From Collinsella aerofaciens (GTDB taxonomy: Bacteria; Actinomycetota; Coriobacteriia; Coriobacteriales; Coriobacteriaceae), in the NCBI RefSeq assembly GCF_005845035.1, contig NZ_SPFO01000021.1:1-34916 (forward strand): 34,916 nt of DNA. The letters run 5' to 3'. Below the pieces are notes generated by a model. That model was not told the origin of the DNA and made no database searches. It saw only the letters and a list, made by a program, of their open reading frames with translations. This document shows positions 20,336-27,860 of the stretch, piece by piece. The position numbers and the translations under genes are program-made. Within the stretch, counting starts at the first letter, position 1; every line of letters starts with the position of its first letter.

Positions 20336-20448
20336 GCAGCCGGCACGCGCACGCGTCCCGTTTCCCCAAATCGCCAAAACAGACGCGCCGGCAACTCCAA
20401 TGTGGCAATATGGTATCTGCACACCGCAACGATGTAACCCAAGAAAGA

Positions 20449-21474
20449 ATGCGAGAACCCGTGTCCAGTCCGTTTACCAGCTTTTTAGCCCAGCACTTTG
20501 ACCAGATCAACGACTATCTGGCCACGTTCTTTGACGGACAGGCGACCTCTGCCGATATCGAGCGCTACCTGTACGCGCCGCTCTCGGCTTTTACGGCCAA
20601 CGCCGGCAAGCGCCACCGCCCGCTTATCTGTATGCTCGCCGCAACCGCAGTGGGCGGCAGCTTTGAGAGCGCCCGCAGCGCCGCGACAGCCATCGAGCAT
20701 TTCCAGTCGGGCGCGCTGATCCACGACGACATCGCCGACAACGGACAGCTTCGTCGAGGCAAGCCCTGCATGCACCTTACCGAGGGCACGGGGCTTGCCA
20801 TCAATTGTGGCGACCTGGCGCTCACCATGGTCACCAAGACGGTTCTCGACGACCCTACGCTTGAGTCCGACGTGAAGCTGCGCGTGCTCCACGAGCTTAC
20901 CGAGATGATCGTCCGCACCATCGAGGGTCAAGCACTCGACCTGGGTTGGGTCCGTGACGGGCGCTTTGATATCTCGGTTGATGACTACCTGGACATGGCG
21001 ACGCACAAGACCGCGTTTTACAGCGGAGCGACGCCGCTTGCCGCCGGAGCCATTATCGGCGGCGGCAGCGATGAGCAAATCGAGGCGCTGCGCGCCTTTG
21101 GCCTGCACACGGGCCTTGCCTTTCAGATTCAGGACGACCTGCTCAACCTTGTCGGCACTAAGGAAGCCGCCAACAAGGACTTCCGCACCGACATCACCGA
21201 GGGCAAGCGCACGCTTGTCGCCGTACACGCCCTCTCTGATGAGCGCCACCACGACGAGGTCGAGGCGATTCTTTCCTCGGGCACCGATGATCCCGCGCAG
21301 CTCGCACGCGCCGTGGAGATCTTCCAGGAAACCGGCTCCATCGATTACGCCCACACTTACGCGCTCGACCTGACCGCTAAGGCCAAAGCGGCCATCGAGA
21401 ACGTTGAGCTTGATCCGCACGCACGCGAGCTGTTCCTCTCCATGGCAGATTTCTTTGTGGAGCGCCTTAACTAA
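20449..21474 (+). CDS. Polyprenyl synthetase (isoprenyl diphosphate synthase)
   Basis: A protein of about 341 residues in the trans-prenyltransferase family, condensing IPP with allylic diphosphates to give the side chain for quinones or other prenyl lipids. The first Asp-rich motif is HDDIADNGQLRRGKP (DDxxD). The second is FQIQDDLLNLVG, where the usual last Asp of DDxxD is Asn (DDLLN). GHxxAI-type short-chain hallmarks are not obvious; product length is not predictable by eye. Start uncertain: ATG at 20449 (AAGAAAG very close), GTG at 20461, or ATG at 20410. The 113-nt gap after the PTS gene shows no clear terminator. Cytosolic. Confidence 0.88.
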   Translation: MREPVSSPFTSFLAQHFDQINDYLATFFDGQATSADIERYLYAPLSAFTANAGKRHRPLICMLAATAVGGSFESARSAATAIEHFQSGALIHDDIADNGQLRRGKPCMHLTEGTGLAINCGDLALTMVTKTVLDDPTLESDVKLRVLHELTEMIVRTIEGQALDLGWVRDGRFDISVDDYLDMATHKTAFYSGATPLAAGAIIGGGSDEQIEALRAFGLHTGLAFQIQDDLLNLVGTKEAANKDFRTDITEGKRTLVAVHALSDERHHDEVEAILSSGTDDPAQLARAVEIFQETGSIDYAHTYALDLTAKAKAAIENVELDPHARELFLSMADFFVERLN

Positions 21475-21612
21475 CGGGGGTTATAAAACCTGTCAGCAGC
21501 GTATTTAGGCACAACTTGCTACACTGTTGAGTGCATGTTTATGCATCCCTTTGCGTTGTCTATCCGACAGACGCTCAAATAGTACGAATGGTACGCCGAA
21601 AGGGGTTCGTTC

Positions 21613-22518
21613 ATGGAACCTATTACAACGGGCATGCAAGGAGCAGCCGTCGAGGACGTGCAGTCTCGTCTCCTGCAGCTCGGCTACACGATTGATGCCG
21701 CCGAAGTCACCGACAAGTACTTTGGAGCCACCACTGAGCAGGCCGTCAGCACCTTCAGGCTCGACAGCGGCCTTGCTACCGGTCATGCCGTCGATATCCC
21801 CTGCTGGAGCGCCCTTGTAGACGCTTCGTATAAGCTGGGCGACCGCACCCTCTATCTGCGCATGCCCAATTTCCATGGCGCCGATGTGCAGGCCCTGCAG
21901 CGCGCTCTCAACGTTTTGGGCTTTGCCTGTGGCGAAGACGACGGCTACTTTGGCCCGCATACCGAAGCCGCCCTGCAGCAGTTCCAGGAAAATGTCGGCC
22001 TGTTTGCCGACGGCATGGCCTTCCAGGACACCTACGCCTACATCAACCGCCTGCACCATGTGTGGGAGGGCAAGCCCTCGGTCACCGAAGCCGAGTCCCG
22101 TATCGGTTTTGCTCGCGCCGCCAACGTGCTCGAGCGCTTCCAGATCGCCGTTATCGGCGAGGACCCCATCGCACGCAGCGTTGCGTCGCGCATGTGGAAT
22201 ATCGCCACGGCAACGACCGACAACAGCGGCATGATGCTCTGCGACTCCGAGGTCCCAACCGACGTAGACCTGGTGCTCGAGATCGCAAGCGACGAGCTGC
22301 CCGCCGACGCCGCACCGCGCGCCACGATTGCCCTCGCCGAGTGCCACAACCTGGCCCAGCGCATCCGCACTGCCAATGTCGCCGCGCAGCAGAAGCCGGC
22401 TCGCATTCGCATTGAGCTCACGGGCATGACGCGCTACAACGGCACCTTCACGGCCAGCGACGCGCAGACACTCGCCGTACGCCTGCTCGATGGCGTTTGC
22501 GATGCCCTCGCAGATTAG
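21613..22518 (+). CDS. Protein with two peptidoglycan-binding (PG_binding_1) repeats
   Basis: A 301-residue protein. Residues about 5-60 and 75-135 are two repeats of the PG_binding_1 type (MQGAAVEDVQSRLLQLGY ... DKYFGATTEQAVSTFR and FHGADVQALQRALNVLGF ... DGYFGPHTEAALQQFQ). The C-terminal part (about 165-301) is a compact alpha/beta-looking region (FQIAVIGEDPIARSVASRMW, VDLVLEIAS, RIELTG) that resembles neither a known amidase motif nor a transmembrane segment. No signal peptide is visible, which is odd for a wall-binding protein. ATG at 21613 follows GAAAGGGG. TACACT at 21520-21525 may be its -10. Confidence 0.75.
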   Translation: MEPITTGMQGAAVEDVQSRLLQLGYTIDAAEVTDKYFGATTEQAVSTFRLDSGLATGHAVDIPCWSALVDASYKLGDRTLYLRMPNFHGADVQALQRALNVLGFACGEDDGYFGPHTEAALQQFQENVGLFADGMAFQDTYAYINRLHHVWEGKPSVTEAESRIGFARAANVLERFQIAVIGEDPIARSVASRMWNIATATTDNSGMMLCDSEVPTDVDLVLEIASDELPADAAPRATIALAECHNLAQRIRTANVAAQQKPARIRIELTGMTRYNGTFTASDAQTLAVRLLDGVCDALAD

Positions 22519-22556
22519 GTAAACTAAACGAGTTGCTTTTGGGCAACACCACACAT

Positions 22557-22631
22557 TGGGACGTAGTTCAACGGTAGAACTCCGGTTTTTGGTGCCGGCT
22601 GTTGGGGGTTCGAATCCCTCCGTCCCAGCCA
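22557..22631 (+). tRNA. tRNA-Gln (anticodon TTG)
   Basis: A 7-bp acceptor stem TGGGACG / CGTCCCA, D-arm GTTC...GAAC, anticodon stem CCGGT/GCCGG with loop TTTTGGT (anticodon TTG, reading CAA), and T-arm with TTCGAAT. The 3' CCA is encoded (22629-22631). Confidence 0.95.
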
Positions 22632-22640
22632 AGGTAACTG

Positions 22641-22678
22641 AGCGCCCTGGACTTTCATCAGCCCGGGGCGCTTTCTTG
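22641..22678 (+). terminator. tRNA-Gln terminator
   Basis: A stem AGCGCCC (22641-22647) / GGGCGCT (22666-22672) is followed by TTCTTG. It lies 10 nt past the tRNA CCA end. Confidence 0.65.
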
Positions 22679-22819
22679 TGGGCAAGCGGAGGGATTCGAA
22701 CCCGCCAGGGTGCGGAGCTGAGGAAACGCGAAGCGTTTTCCAGCGCAGCACGCAAGGAGCGAAGCGACACAGCGGGGCGCGGCCGCCGAAAAGGCGGACG
22801 CGGAATCCCTCCGCCCCAC
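22678..22819. other. Structured segment bracketed by inverted tRNA T-arm sequences
   Basis: The left end (22687-22703) is a 17-nt exact reverse complement of the tRNA-Gln T-arm (22606-22622). The right end (22803-22813) repeats 11 nt of it in direct orientation, so the segment is flanked by an imperfect inverted repeat. Inside are small hairpins (AGGAAACGC / GCGTTTTCC at about 22720-22741; CCGCC-GAAA-AGGCGG near 22789). No complete second tRNA cloverleaf can be folded on either strand and no gene is present. A degraded integration remnant or a small structured repeat is possible. Confidence 0.5.
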
Positions 22820-22820
22820 A

Positions 22821-22882
22821 AGCCGGCACTTGGGGACGTTCCTAAAGTGCCGGCACTAAAGGAACGTCCCCAAGTGCCGGCT
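22821..22882. repeat. 23-bp perfect inverted repeat
   Basis: Arms 22821-22843 and 22860-22882 are perfect complements. The 16-nt centre itself contains the palindrome AGTGCCGGCACT, which repeats the outer GTGCCGGC words. No T-run, so not a simple terminator. It resembles palindromic extragenic repeats of the REP/RAYT type, but no transposase is nearby. Confidence 0.85.
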
Positions 22883-22947
22883 TCTGCAACAACCAAGTAG
22901 AAAAAATCAGCCCAGTTCCGAAAAGCGAGCCGTCATCAACAAAGTGC

Positions 22948-23080
22948 CGCGTGGCCCCGGCGGGCCGGGCATTAAGTTTGTCGCGAGTTCCGCACGCAAA
23001 GAAGGCCACTTAATGTGGCCTTCGTCTTGCGCAGGACTGTAGAGCAGCAAACTTAATGCCCGGCCCGCCGGGGCCACGCG
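22948..23080. repeat. Conserved-core hairpin element, copy 2
   Basis: Perfect 33-bp inverted arms (22948-22980 with 23048-23080) flank a 67-nt centre beginning directly with the 60-nt conserved core (22981-23040). The arms are GC-rich outside and AT-rich inside and share no overall sequence with copy 1. The right arm ends 3 nt before the stop codon of the minus-strand TOPRIM gene. Confidence 0.92.
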
Positions 23081-23083
23081 TCC

Positions 23084-25264
23084 CTAGTTGTTCAGCATGC
23101 GGTCGAAGCTTCCCGAGTCGCCATCCCGATAGTCTGCGGTCATCAGAATCTCCTGCGGAATGCGCCCGCCCTCGCGCAGCACGTTGCGGAACTGCACGCG
23201 CGTAACCATGGGCAGATCCTTGATCGTCGCTGCCAGGTTCTGCGGCACGCCCTGGTTGGCAGCCGCGGGCTCGCACTCGCCGCCGGCCTTCACGCGACGC
23301 TTATGCTCGGCGAGCATGGCGCGGTACATGCCGGCATGCAGGCGAATCTCAACCACATTGGCATTGCGAGCCTGCTCGACGATGCGCGCGCCCTCGCGAT
23401 CGATATCGCCCACGTAGTAGACGTAGTTAAAGCGATAGCCAATCTCGGCCAGATAATCGTCCAGGGCATGCGAGACGCTCGCCTTGCATCCGCCGCCAAA
23501 AATCACGCCGCCCACCTTGATGCCAAAGAGCTTGGCGTGCTTGCGGCCACGCAGCAGCTTGACGATCTCGTCGTAGGTGTCCAGGTTCTCGACCATAATG
23601 AACGGCTTGTCGGCTCCCAGCGTAAAGAAGCCCGTAAAGTGCACGGGGCGATTGGGGGCGACCTTGATCGCCTGCATGCTGATGCCCTTTTCGGTCATAC
23701 GCCTGATCAAGCGCTCACCGTGCTTGCCGTCAAAAGCCTTCTCGTCGTTAAAGATCTGGTAGGCACGCTGGCGGCGCGAGGCAACCGGCGTATCGGCACC
23801 TCGGTTCTGCTCGATCCAAGCCTGGATGATTGCGATTTCCTCGGCAATCTTGCGGTTGGACATCTCGTTGTGCTGAGTGCGCTGCGGAGCCTTTTTGCCG
23901 TCCTTGCCCTCGACCTTTACGATCTGTGTCTGCTGCTCTTTGATCTTAGAGAGCGCCATAGACGTAGGGACAACTTTGAGCAGCTGCCTGCCTAAAACGC
24001 GGGCAAGAGCAAACGCCGAGACCTCGCCGTGGGCGGCCGACTCGGGCTGCCGGGCAGCAGTATCTGCTGCGGCAGACTCCGGCTTCTTCTGAGACTTGCG
24101 CTTAGAATCGCCTTGGGAATTGCGCTCGCGCTTCGGCATAGGCGCCTGCTTCTGCGGACGATCGGACTTGCTCTCCTTCGCCGGCTGGCGCTTAGGCTGC
24201 CCCGAAGAAACCTCGACCTTCGCATCCTCGTCCTGCGGCGCGATCTTCTCGGCTGCAGTCTCGGCATGGGAACTGCGGCCCCCACGATGGCGACGGCGGC
24301 GAGGCTTGCTCGACGCGCCCTGCTCCGCCTGCTCATCAGTAGGCTGCTGGCCCTTGGCCTCGGCATCAACCTCAAGCTGCGGCTCAGCAGGCTTCTGTTC
24401 GCGAGCCGCCGGCTCAACGGCCTTCTCGGCCTTCTCGTCCTGAGTGGTCGAAGCTGGCTCGCTCTTCTCCTGATGCCTTACGGGATACGCGCGCCCCGCA
24501 AAACCACGTCCGGGACGGCATGAACCCGGAGCCTTCTTGACCGGTTCACCGGACGCGTCAGCAGCCTCGACGGAATCCTGGACCTCGCATGCAATACCTC
24601 GCTGCTCGGCCTTAAAGTGGGCACCGCGGCGACGCTTGGGCTCCTGGATCTCAGCATGCTCTTGAGTGCGAGTCGGCTCCTGCATCCCGACGGACTTTTC
24701 CTCGACGGTCTCAGCATCCGTCTCACCCTTTTGAGCAACGGCGCGACGGAAGCGCTCCTGCTGGGCGCGGCGCTGCGCATCGCGCTTGCCACCCCCACCA
24801 AAACCGCCGCGTCCTGCCTTGGCCGTAAAGGCACGCACGACGTTCTCATCGAGCAACTCATCGGTATCGACATGCTCGCGCGGAGCAACTTCTTCCACAG
24901 CAGGCACGTCAGCAGAATCCTCGACGACAAAGTCTTCGACGGACTCGGTAGGTTGTTCCTGGACATCGCTGATCTCGGCATTGATGGTATAGAACGCCGG
25001 GCGCCCGTTAATGCCGCTACCCTCGATCTTTGTCACGATATTTGCCGCGATAAGCTCATCGCGCATCGCCTTGGTATCGCACTCCTTATCCACGGAGCGG
25101 AAGATTTGCGCCAGGGCGCTCGACTTAATCTTGAGTGCCTTGCGGCAGAGCAGGTCGTAGGCGACGAGCTTCGCCCGCTCGGCAGAAAGCGATGTCTGAC
25201 TGCTCAGACGCTCGGCCAGGGCATCGACATTGTTCTGATTATCGGAATATACCGTCTTGGCCAC
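23084..25264 (-). CDS. Orphan protein with C-terminal TOPRIM/JetD-like domain and disordered linker
   Basis: A 726-residue protein in three parts. Residues 1 to about 100 look like a small helical or winged-helix domain. About 100-440 is a low-complexity, highly charged linker (acidic stretches, then Arg/Lys/Gly runs such as GRGGFGGGGKRD and KPRRRRHRGGRSS). About 440-726 is globular. There, FIMVENLDTYDEI (Glu near 559) and YYVGDIDREGARIVEQAR (Asp-x-Asp near 620-622) have the spacing and form of the TOPRIM metal site of DUF2220/JetD and topoisomerase VI subunit A relatives. No jetA, jetB or jetC partner exists in the window, so this is not a Wadjet operon. The start is GTG at 25264 with GAAAGGGG. 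Function unknown; nucleic-acid binding or cleavage is inferred. Confidence 0.65.
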   Translation of the reverse strand: MAKTVYSDNQNNVDALAERLSSQTSLSAERAKLVAYDLLCRKALKIKSSALAQIFRSVDKECDTKAMRDELIAANIVTKIEGSGINGRPAFYTINAEISDVQEQPTESVEDFVVEDSADVPAVEEVAPREHVDTDELLDENVVRAFTAKAGRGGFGGGGKRDAQRRAQQERFRRAVAQKGETDAETVEEKSVGMQEPTRTQEHAEIQEPKRRRGAHFKAEQRGIACEVQDSVEAADASGEPVKKAPGSCRPGRGFAGRAYPVRHQEKSEPASTTQDEKAEKAVEPAAREQKPAEPQLEVDAEAKGQQPTDEQAEQGASSKPRRRRHRGGRSSHAETAAEKIAPQDEDAKVEVSSGQPKRQPAKESKSDRPQKQAPMPKRERNSQGDSKRKSQKKPESAAADTAARQPESAAHGEVSAFALARVLGRQLLKVVPTSMALSKIKEQQTQIVKVEGKDGKKAPQRTQHNEMSNRKIAEEIAIIQAWIEQNRGADTPVASRRQRAYQIFNDEKAFDGKHGERLIRRMTEKGISMQAIKVAPNRPVHFTGFFTLGADKPFIMVENLDTYDEIVKLLRGRKHAKLFGIKVGGVIFGGGCKASVSHALDDYLAEIGYRFNYVYYVGDIDREGARIVEQARNANVVEIRLHAGMYRAMLAEHKRRVKAGGECEPAAANQGVPQNLAATIKDLPMVTRVQFRNVLREGGRIPQEILMTADYRDGDSGSFDRMLNN

Positions 25265-25370
25265 GGGGCCCCTTTCATATGCACACATATACGTCCATAT
25301 GGTACAACGCGCGCGCCCGTCCACGCAAAACATCTGCGAGAACACCCCTGGCATCGCCCGTCTTCACAAG

Positions 25371-25408
25371 AAAAAAGACCGGGCCCGCGTTCTGCGGACC
25401 CGGTCTTT
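25371..25408 (-). terminator. cstA terminator
   Basis: A 15-bp stem with one mismatch (25374-25388 with 25394-25408) is followed on the minus strand by a T-run (25371-25376 region). It lies 40 nt past the cstA stop. Confidence 0.88.
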
Positions 25409-25447
25409 CCGAGTCATAGAGATGGAGGATTCAATCCGTCCGATCGA

Positions 25448-27337
25448 TTAAGCCTGGGCGGCCTCGGCGTCGGCAGGAGCCTCAGCGGCAGCAGCGCGAC
25501 CATACTCGGCCTTGCCCATCTCGGACCACTCGGGCTCCTCGTCGGGCATGGAACCGGCCTCCTTGCCGAAGAACTCCTTGAGGCAGTTGACGGCAACGAT
25601 GAGGCCCAGGACCATCAGCAGGACGGCAAAGACGAGCTGCAGGCCCTTGGTGGCGGCGACGGAGACGGCGGCCGTGGTGGCGGTAGCCGGGATGGTACCG
25701 AAGAAACCGTAGGCCTGGACGGCGGTCATGCAGCCCATGGCGCTCTGGACCAGCGAGGTGAAGGTGCAGCAGAGCAGGAAGGCGACGGGCACGTAGAGCA
25801 TCCAGCCCTTGCGGCCGGTGCACTTACAGAACACGGCGAGGGTGATCATGGTCATGCCGCCGAGCAGCTGGTTGGAAGCACCAAAGAGCGGCCAGATGTT
25901 GGCATAGCCACCAAAAGCGAGGGCGAGACCGGGAAGCAGGGTAACGACCGTGGCGAACCAGGGGTTGCCGAGGACCTTCATGTAGCCGGCCTTGGACTCG
26001 ATGGCCAGGGCATCGTTGGTCTGGGCAAAGAACTCGGAGAACGAAGTGCGGGCGATGCGGGCGACGGCGTCGAGCGAGGTCAGGGCCAGAGCGGAGACGT
26101 TCATGGTCATAAAGACAGTAGCGAGCGTGCCGTCAACACCGAAGGCCTGCATACCGCGGGAGATGCCAGCGGCGAAGATCTGGAACGGGGTGGAAGCGAC
26201 ACCGGCGTTGAGGGCGCCGGTACCGGCGGTGTTCATGTCGGAGAACATGATGCCGGCGACGATGATGGCAAGGATGCCGACGAAGGACTCGACGATCATG
26301 GCGCCGTAACCGACCTTGACGGCGTCCTGCTCCTTCTCGACCTGCTTAGAAGAGGTGCCGGAAGAAACGAGGCTGTGGAAACCGGAGAGAGCACCGCAAG
26401 CGACGGAGACGAACAGGACCGGGAACATCATGCCGGAGGCAGTGGAGAAGCCGGTGAAGACCGGAGCGGTGATAGTGGCCTGACCGTTGACGCCCAGGAC
26501 GACGATGCCGAGGACAGCGCAGACGATCATGACGATCATCATGATGGAAGTGAGGTAGTCACGCGGGGTCTTGAGCATCTGGATGGGCATAGCGCCAGCG
26601 AAGACCAGATAGACCATGACGACGGCGAACCACTGGAACTTATCCAAGTAGACCGGGAACTGCATGCCGACGGCGAACATGAGAACCATGAGGACAACGC
26701 CGGTGACGAACTCGGCAGCGCCGGTGAGGTTGAACTTCTTCTGGGCCCAACCAAAGGCGATAGCGACGAAGGTGAACAGGATGGAGATGGTACCAGCGCA
26801 TCCGGCGGCATAGGACTTGGTGAAGTCGATGGCACCGGTAGCAGCACCAGAAGCGTCAACGGTCGGGGTGAACATGAACGTCTTGCAGACCATGTCGGTG
26901 AAGGCGGCGATGACGATGATGCAGAACAGCCAGCAGAACAGCAGGAACAGGCGACGGCCGGTCTTGCCGATGTACTTTTCGATGAGCTGAGCGAGCGACT
27001 TGCCGTTGTTCTTCATCGAGGCGTACAGGGCACCAAAGTCATGGACGGCACCAAAGAAGATGCCGCCGACGAGGACCCAGAGCACGACGGGCAGCCAGCC
27101 AAAGGCCATGGCGACGATCGTACCCGTAACAGGGCCAGCACCGCAGATCGAGCTGAACTGGTGCGAGAACGCGGTGAAGGCGGAGACGGGCGAGAAGCTG
27201 TTGCCGTCCTTCATGCGCTTGGCCGGCGTGAGGGCCTCTTTGTCAACGCCCCACTTGTTGGCCAGCCATCGGCCATAGCCCAGATAGCCGCAGGCGAGCA
27301 CCGCCGCGGCCACAACCATGAGCAAAACTCCGTTCAT
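25448..27337 (-). CDS. cstA: Carbon starvation protein A (peptide/pyruvate transporter)
   Basis: A 629-residue polytopic inner-membrane protein with about 16 hydrophobic segments. The N-terminal CstA signature is present (GYGRWLANKWGVD, TPAKRMKDG, SPVSAFTAFSHQFSSICGAGP) together with GAVHDFGALYASMKNNGKSL. Members of the family import peptides or pyruvate under carbon limitation. It is shorter than E. coli CstA (701 aa) but within the family range. ATG at 27337 has a near-perfect AGAGGAGG. It is monocistronic, behind a leader of about 235 nt with a terminator only 36 nt before the start codon, so expression is probably set by attenuation. Confidence 0.93.
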   Translation of the reverse strand: MNGVLLMVVAAAVLACGYLGYGRWLANKWGVDKEALTPAKRMKDGNSFSPVSAFTAFSHQFSSICGAGPVTGTIVAMAFGWLPVVLWVLVGGIFFGAVHDFGALYASMKNNGKSLAQLIEKYIGKTGRRLFLLFCWLFCIIVIAAFTDMVCKTFMFTPTVDASGAATGAIDFTKSYAAGCAGTISILFTFVAIAFGWAQKKFNLTGAAEFVTGVVLMVLMFAVGMQFPVYLDKFQWFAVVMVYLVFAGAMPIQMLKTPRDYLTSIMMIVMIVCAVLGIVVLGVNGQATITAPVFTGFSTASGMMFPVLFVSVACGALSGFHSLVSSGTSSKQVEKEQDAVKVGYGAMIVESFVGILAIIVAGIMFSDMNTAGTGALNAGVASTPFQIFAAGISRGMQAFGVDGTLATVFMTMNVSALALTSLDAVARIARTSFSEFFAQTNDALAIESKAGYMKVLGNPWFATVVTLLPGLALAFGGYANIWPLFGASNQLLGGMTMITLAVFCKCTGRKGWMLYVPVAFLLCCTFTSLVQSAMGCMTAVQAYGFFGTIPATATTAAVSVAATKGLQLVFAVLLMVLGLIVAVNCLKEFFGKEAGSMPDEEPEWSEMGKAEYGRAAAAEAPADAEAAQA

Positions 27338-27372
27338 TACATTTCCTCCTCTAAAAAGAACTTCCTAGACAT

Positions 27373-27410
27373 AAAAAATGAGGGCCGTCGGTTGCGCTCG
27401 ACGGCCCTCA
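27373..27410 (-). terminator. Intrinsic terminator inside the cstA leader
   Basis: A perfect 12-bp stem (27379-27390 with 27399-27410, 8-nt loop) is followed on the minus strand by six T (27373-27378), then the cstA ribosome site. Being downstream of the cstA promoter, it must be bypassed for cstA to be made. Confidence 0.9.
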
Positions 27411-27607
27411 TCTTCATCAGCCGCCCGTTATCGTACGGGCTAGCTGTATGTGCTAACCCGCATCAGATAATTACTACGCTGATAATGTTTAGCTGATGCG
27501 TGAACATGTCTAAGAAATCCTCTTCAATCATGATGTGAACGATCCGTGCGTGTTCACATCCCCCAGTGGTTGAAAAGGAGTATGAAACTTTAGTTACCTA
27601 AAGTCAA
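27411..27607 (-). promoter_or_regulatory. cstA promoter and attenuator leader
   Basis: The minus-strand promoter is TTGACT (27602-27607) - 17 nt - CATACT (27579-27584). The leader begins with a perfect 9-bp hairpin (GATGTGAAC/GTTCACATC, 27532-27560). After the leader peptide there are three successive, mutually exclusive pairings: region 1 with 2 (CGCATCAG, 27493-27500, with CTGATGCG, 27459-27466); region 2 with 3 (CGGGTTAGC, 27452-27460, with GCTAGCCCG, 27436-27444, one G-U); and region 3 with 4 (GCCCGT with ACGGGC, 27423-27440). The terminator follows. Confidence 0.6.
27463..27507 (-). CDS. Putative Ile/Val-rich leader peptide of cstA
   Basis: A 14-residue frame, MFTHQLNIISVVII, ends in TGA. 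Six of its last seven codons are Ile or Val (ATT ATC AGC GTA GTA ATT ATC). An in-frame ATG at 27531 would give 22 residues. A GAAGAGG site lies about 10 nt before the inner ATG. The codons for Thr-His-Gln overlap the 5' arm of the first leader hairpin and the stop codon lies in its 3' arm, as in branched-chain amino-acid leader peptides. No homologue was checked. Confidence 0.6.
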   Translation of the reverse strand: MFTHQLNIISVVII

Positions 27608-27723
27608 CGCAAATTTGTAATGAATTTTCAACTTTTTTGGATTTCTCGGTATAAAACGCCACTGACCTCGGACTTTACCCCACGACAGTTTTTGCATGAG
27701 AGATGCCCCTGAGAGCCGCGGGA

Positions 27724-27842
27724 GCCGGGCGGCGCATATGAACTTTATCGCGAGTTCCGCACGCAAAGAAGGCCACTTAATGTGGCCTTCGTCTTGCGCA
27801 GGACTGTAGAGCAGGAAACCTTATATCCGGCCCCTCCGTCCG
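27724..27842. repeat. Conserved-core hairpin element, copy 3 (degenerate arms)
   Basis: The 60-nt core (27748-27807) is identical to the other two copies. The flanking arms are only partly complementary (GC-rich outer part, ATAT/TTT inner part), so this copy has imperfect or decayed arms. It sits between the upstream region of cstA and the 3' end of the tsaBID gene. Bases 27608-27723 show no gene. Confidence 0.8.
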
Positions 27843-27860
27843 GGGACCGCGCCGTACCAG

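Noticed and set aside
22678..22819. Second tRNA gene on the minus strand
   Set aside because: The T-arm-like end is present, but there is no matching acceptor stem, D-arm or anticodon arm.
23084..25264. Wadjet (JetABCD) defence operon
   Set aside because: Only a JetD-like C-terminal motif is present; no MukBEF-like JetA, JetB or JetC genes flank it.
24617..27496. 959-codon plus-strand open frame opposite the TOPRIM gene and cstA
   Set aside because: It spans two real minus-strand genes, a terminator and a leader; its Asp/Gly/His-rich content is shadow-like.
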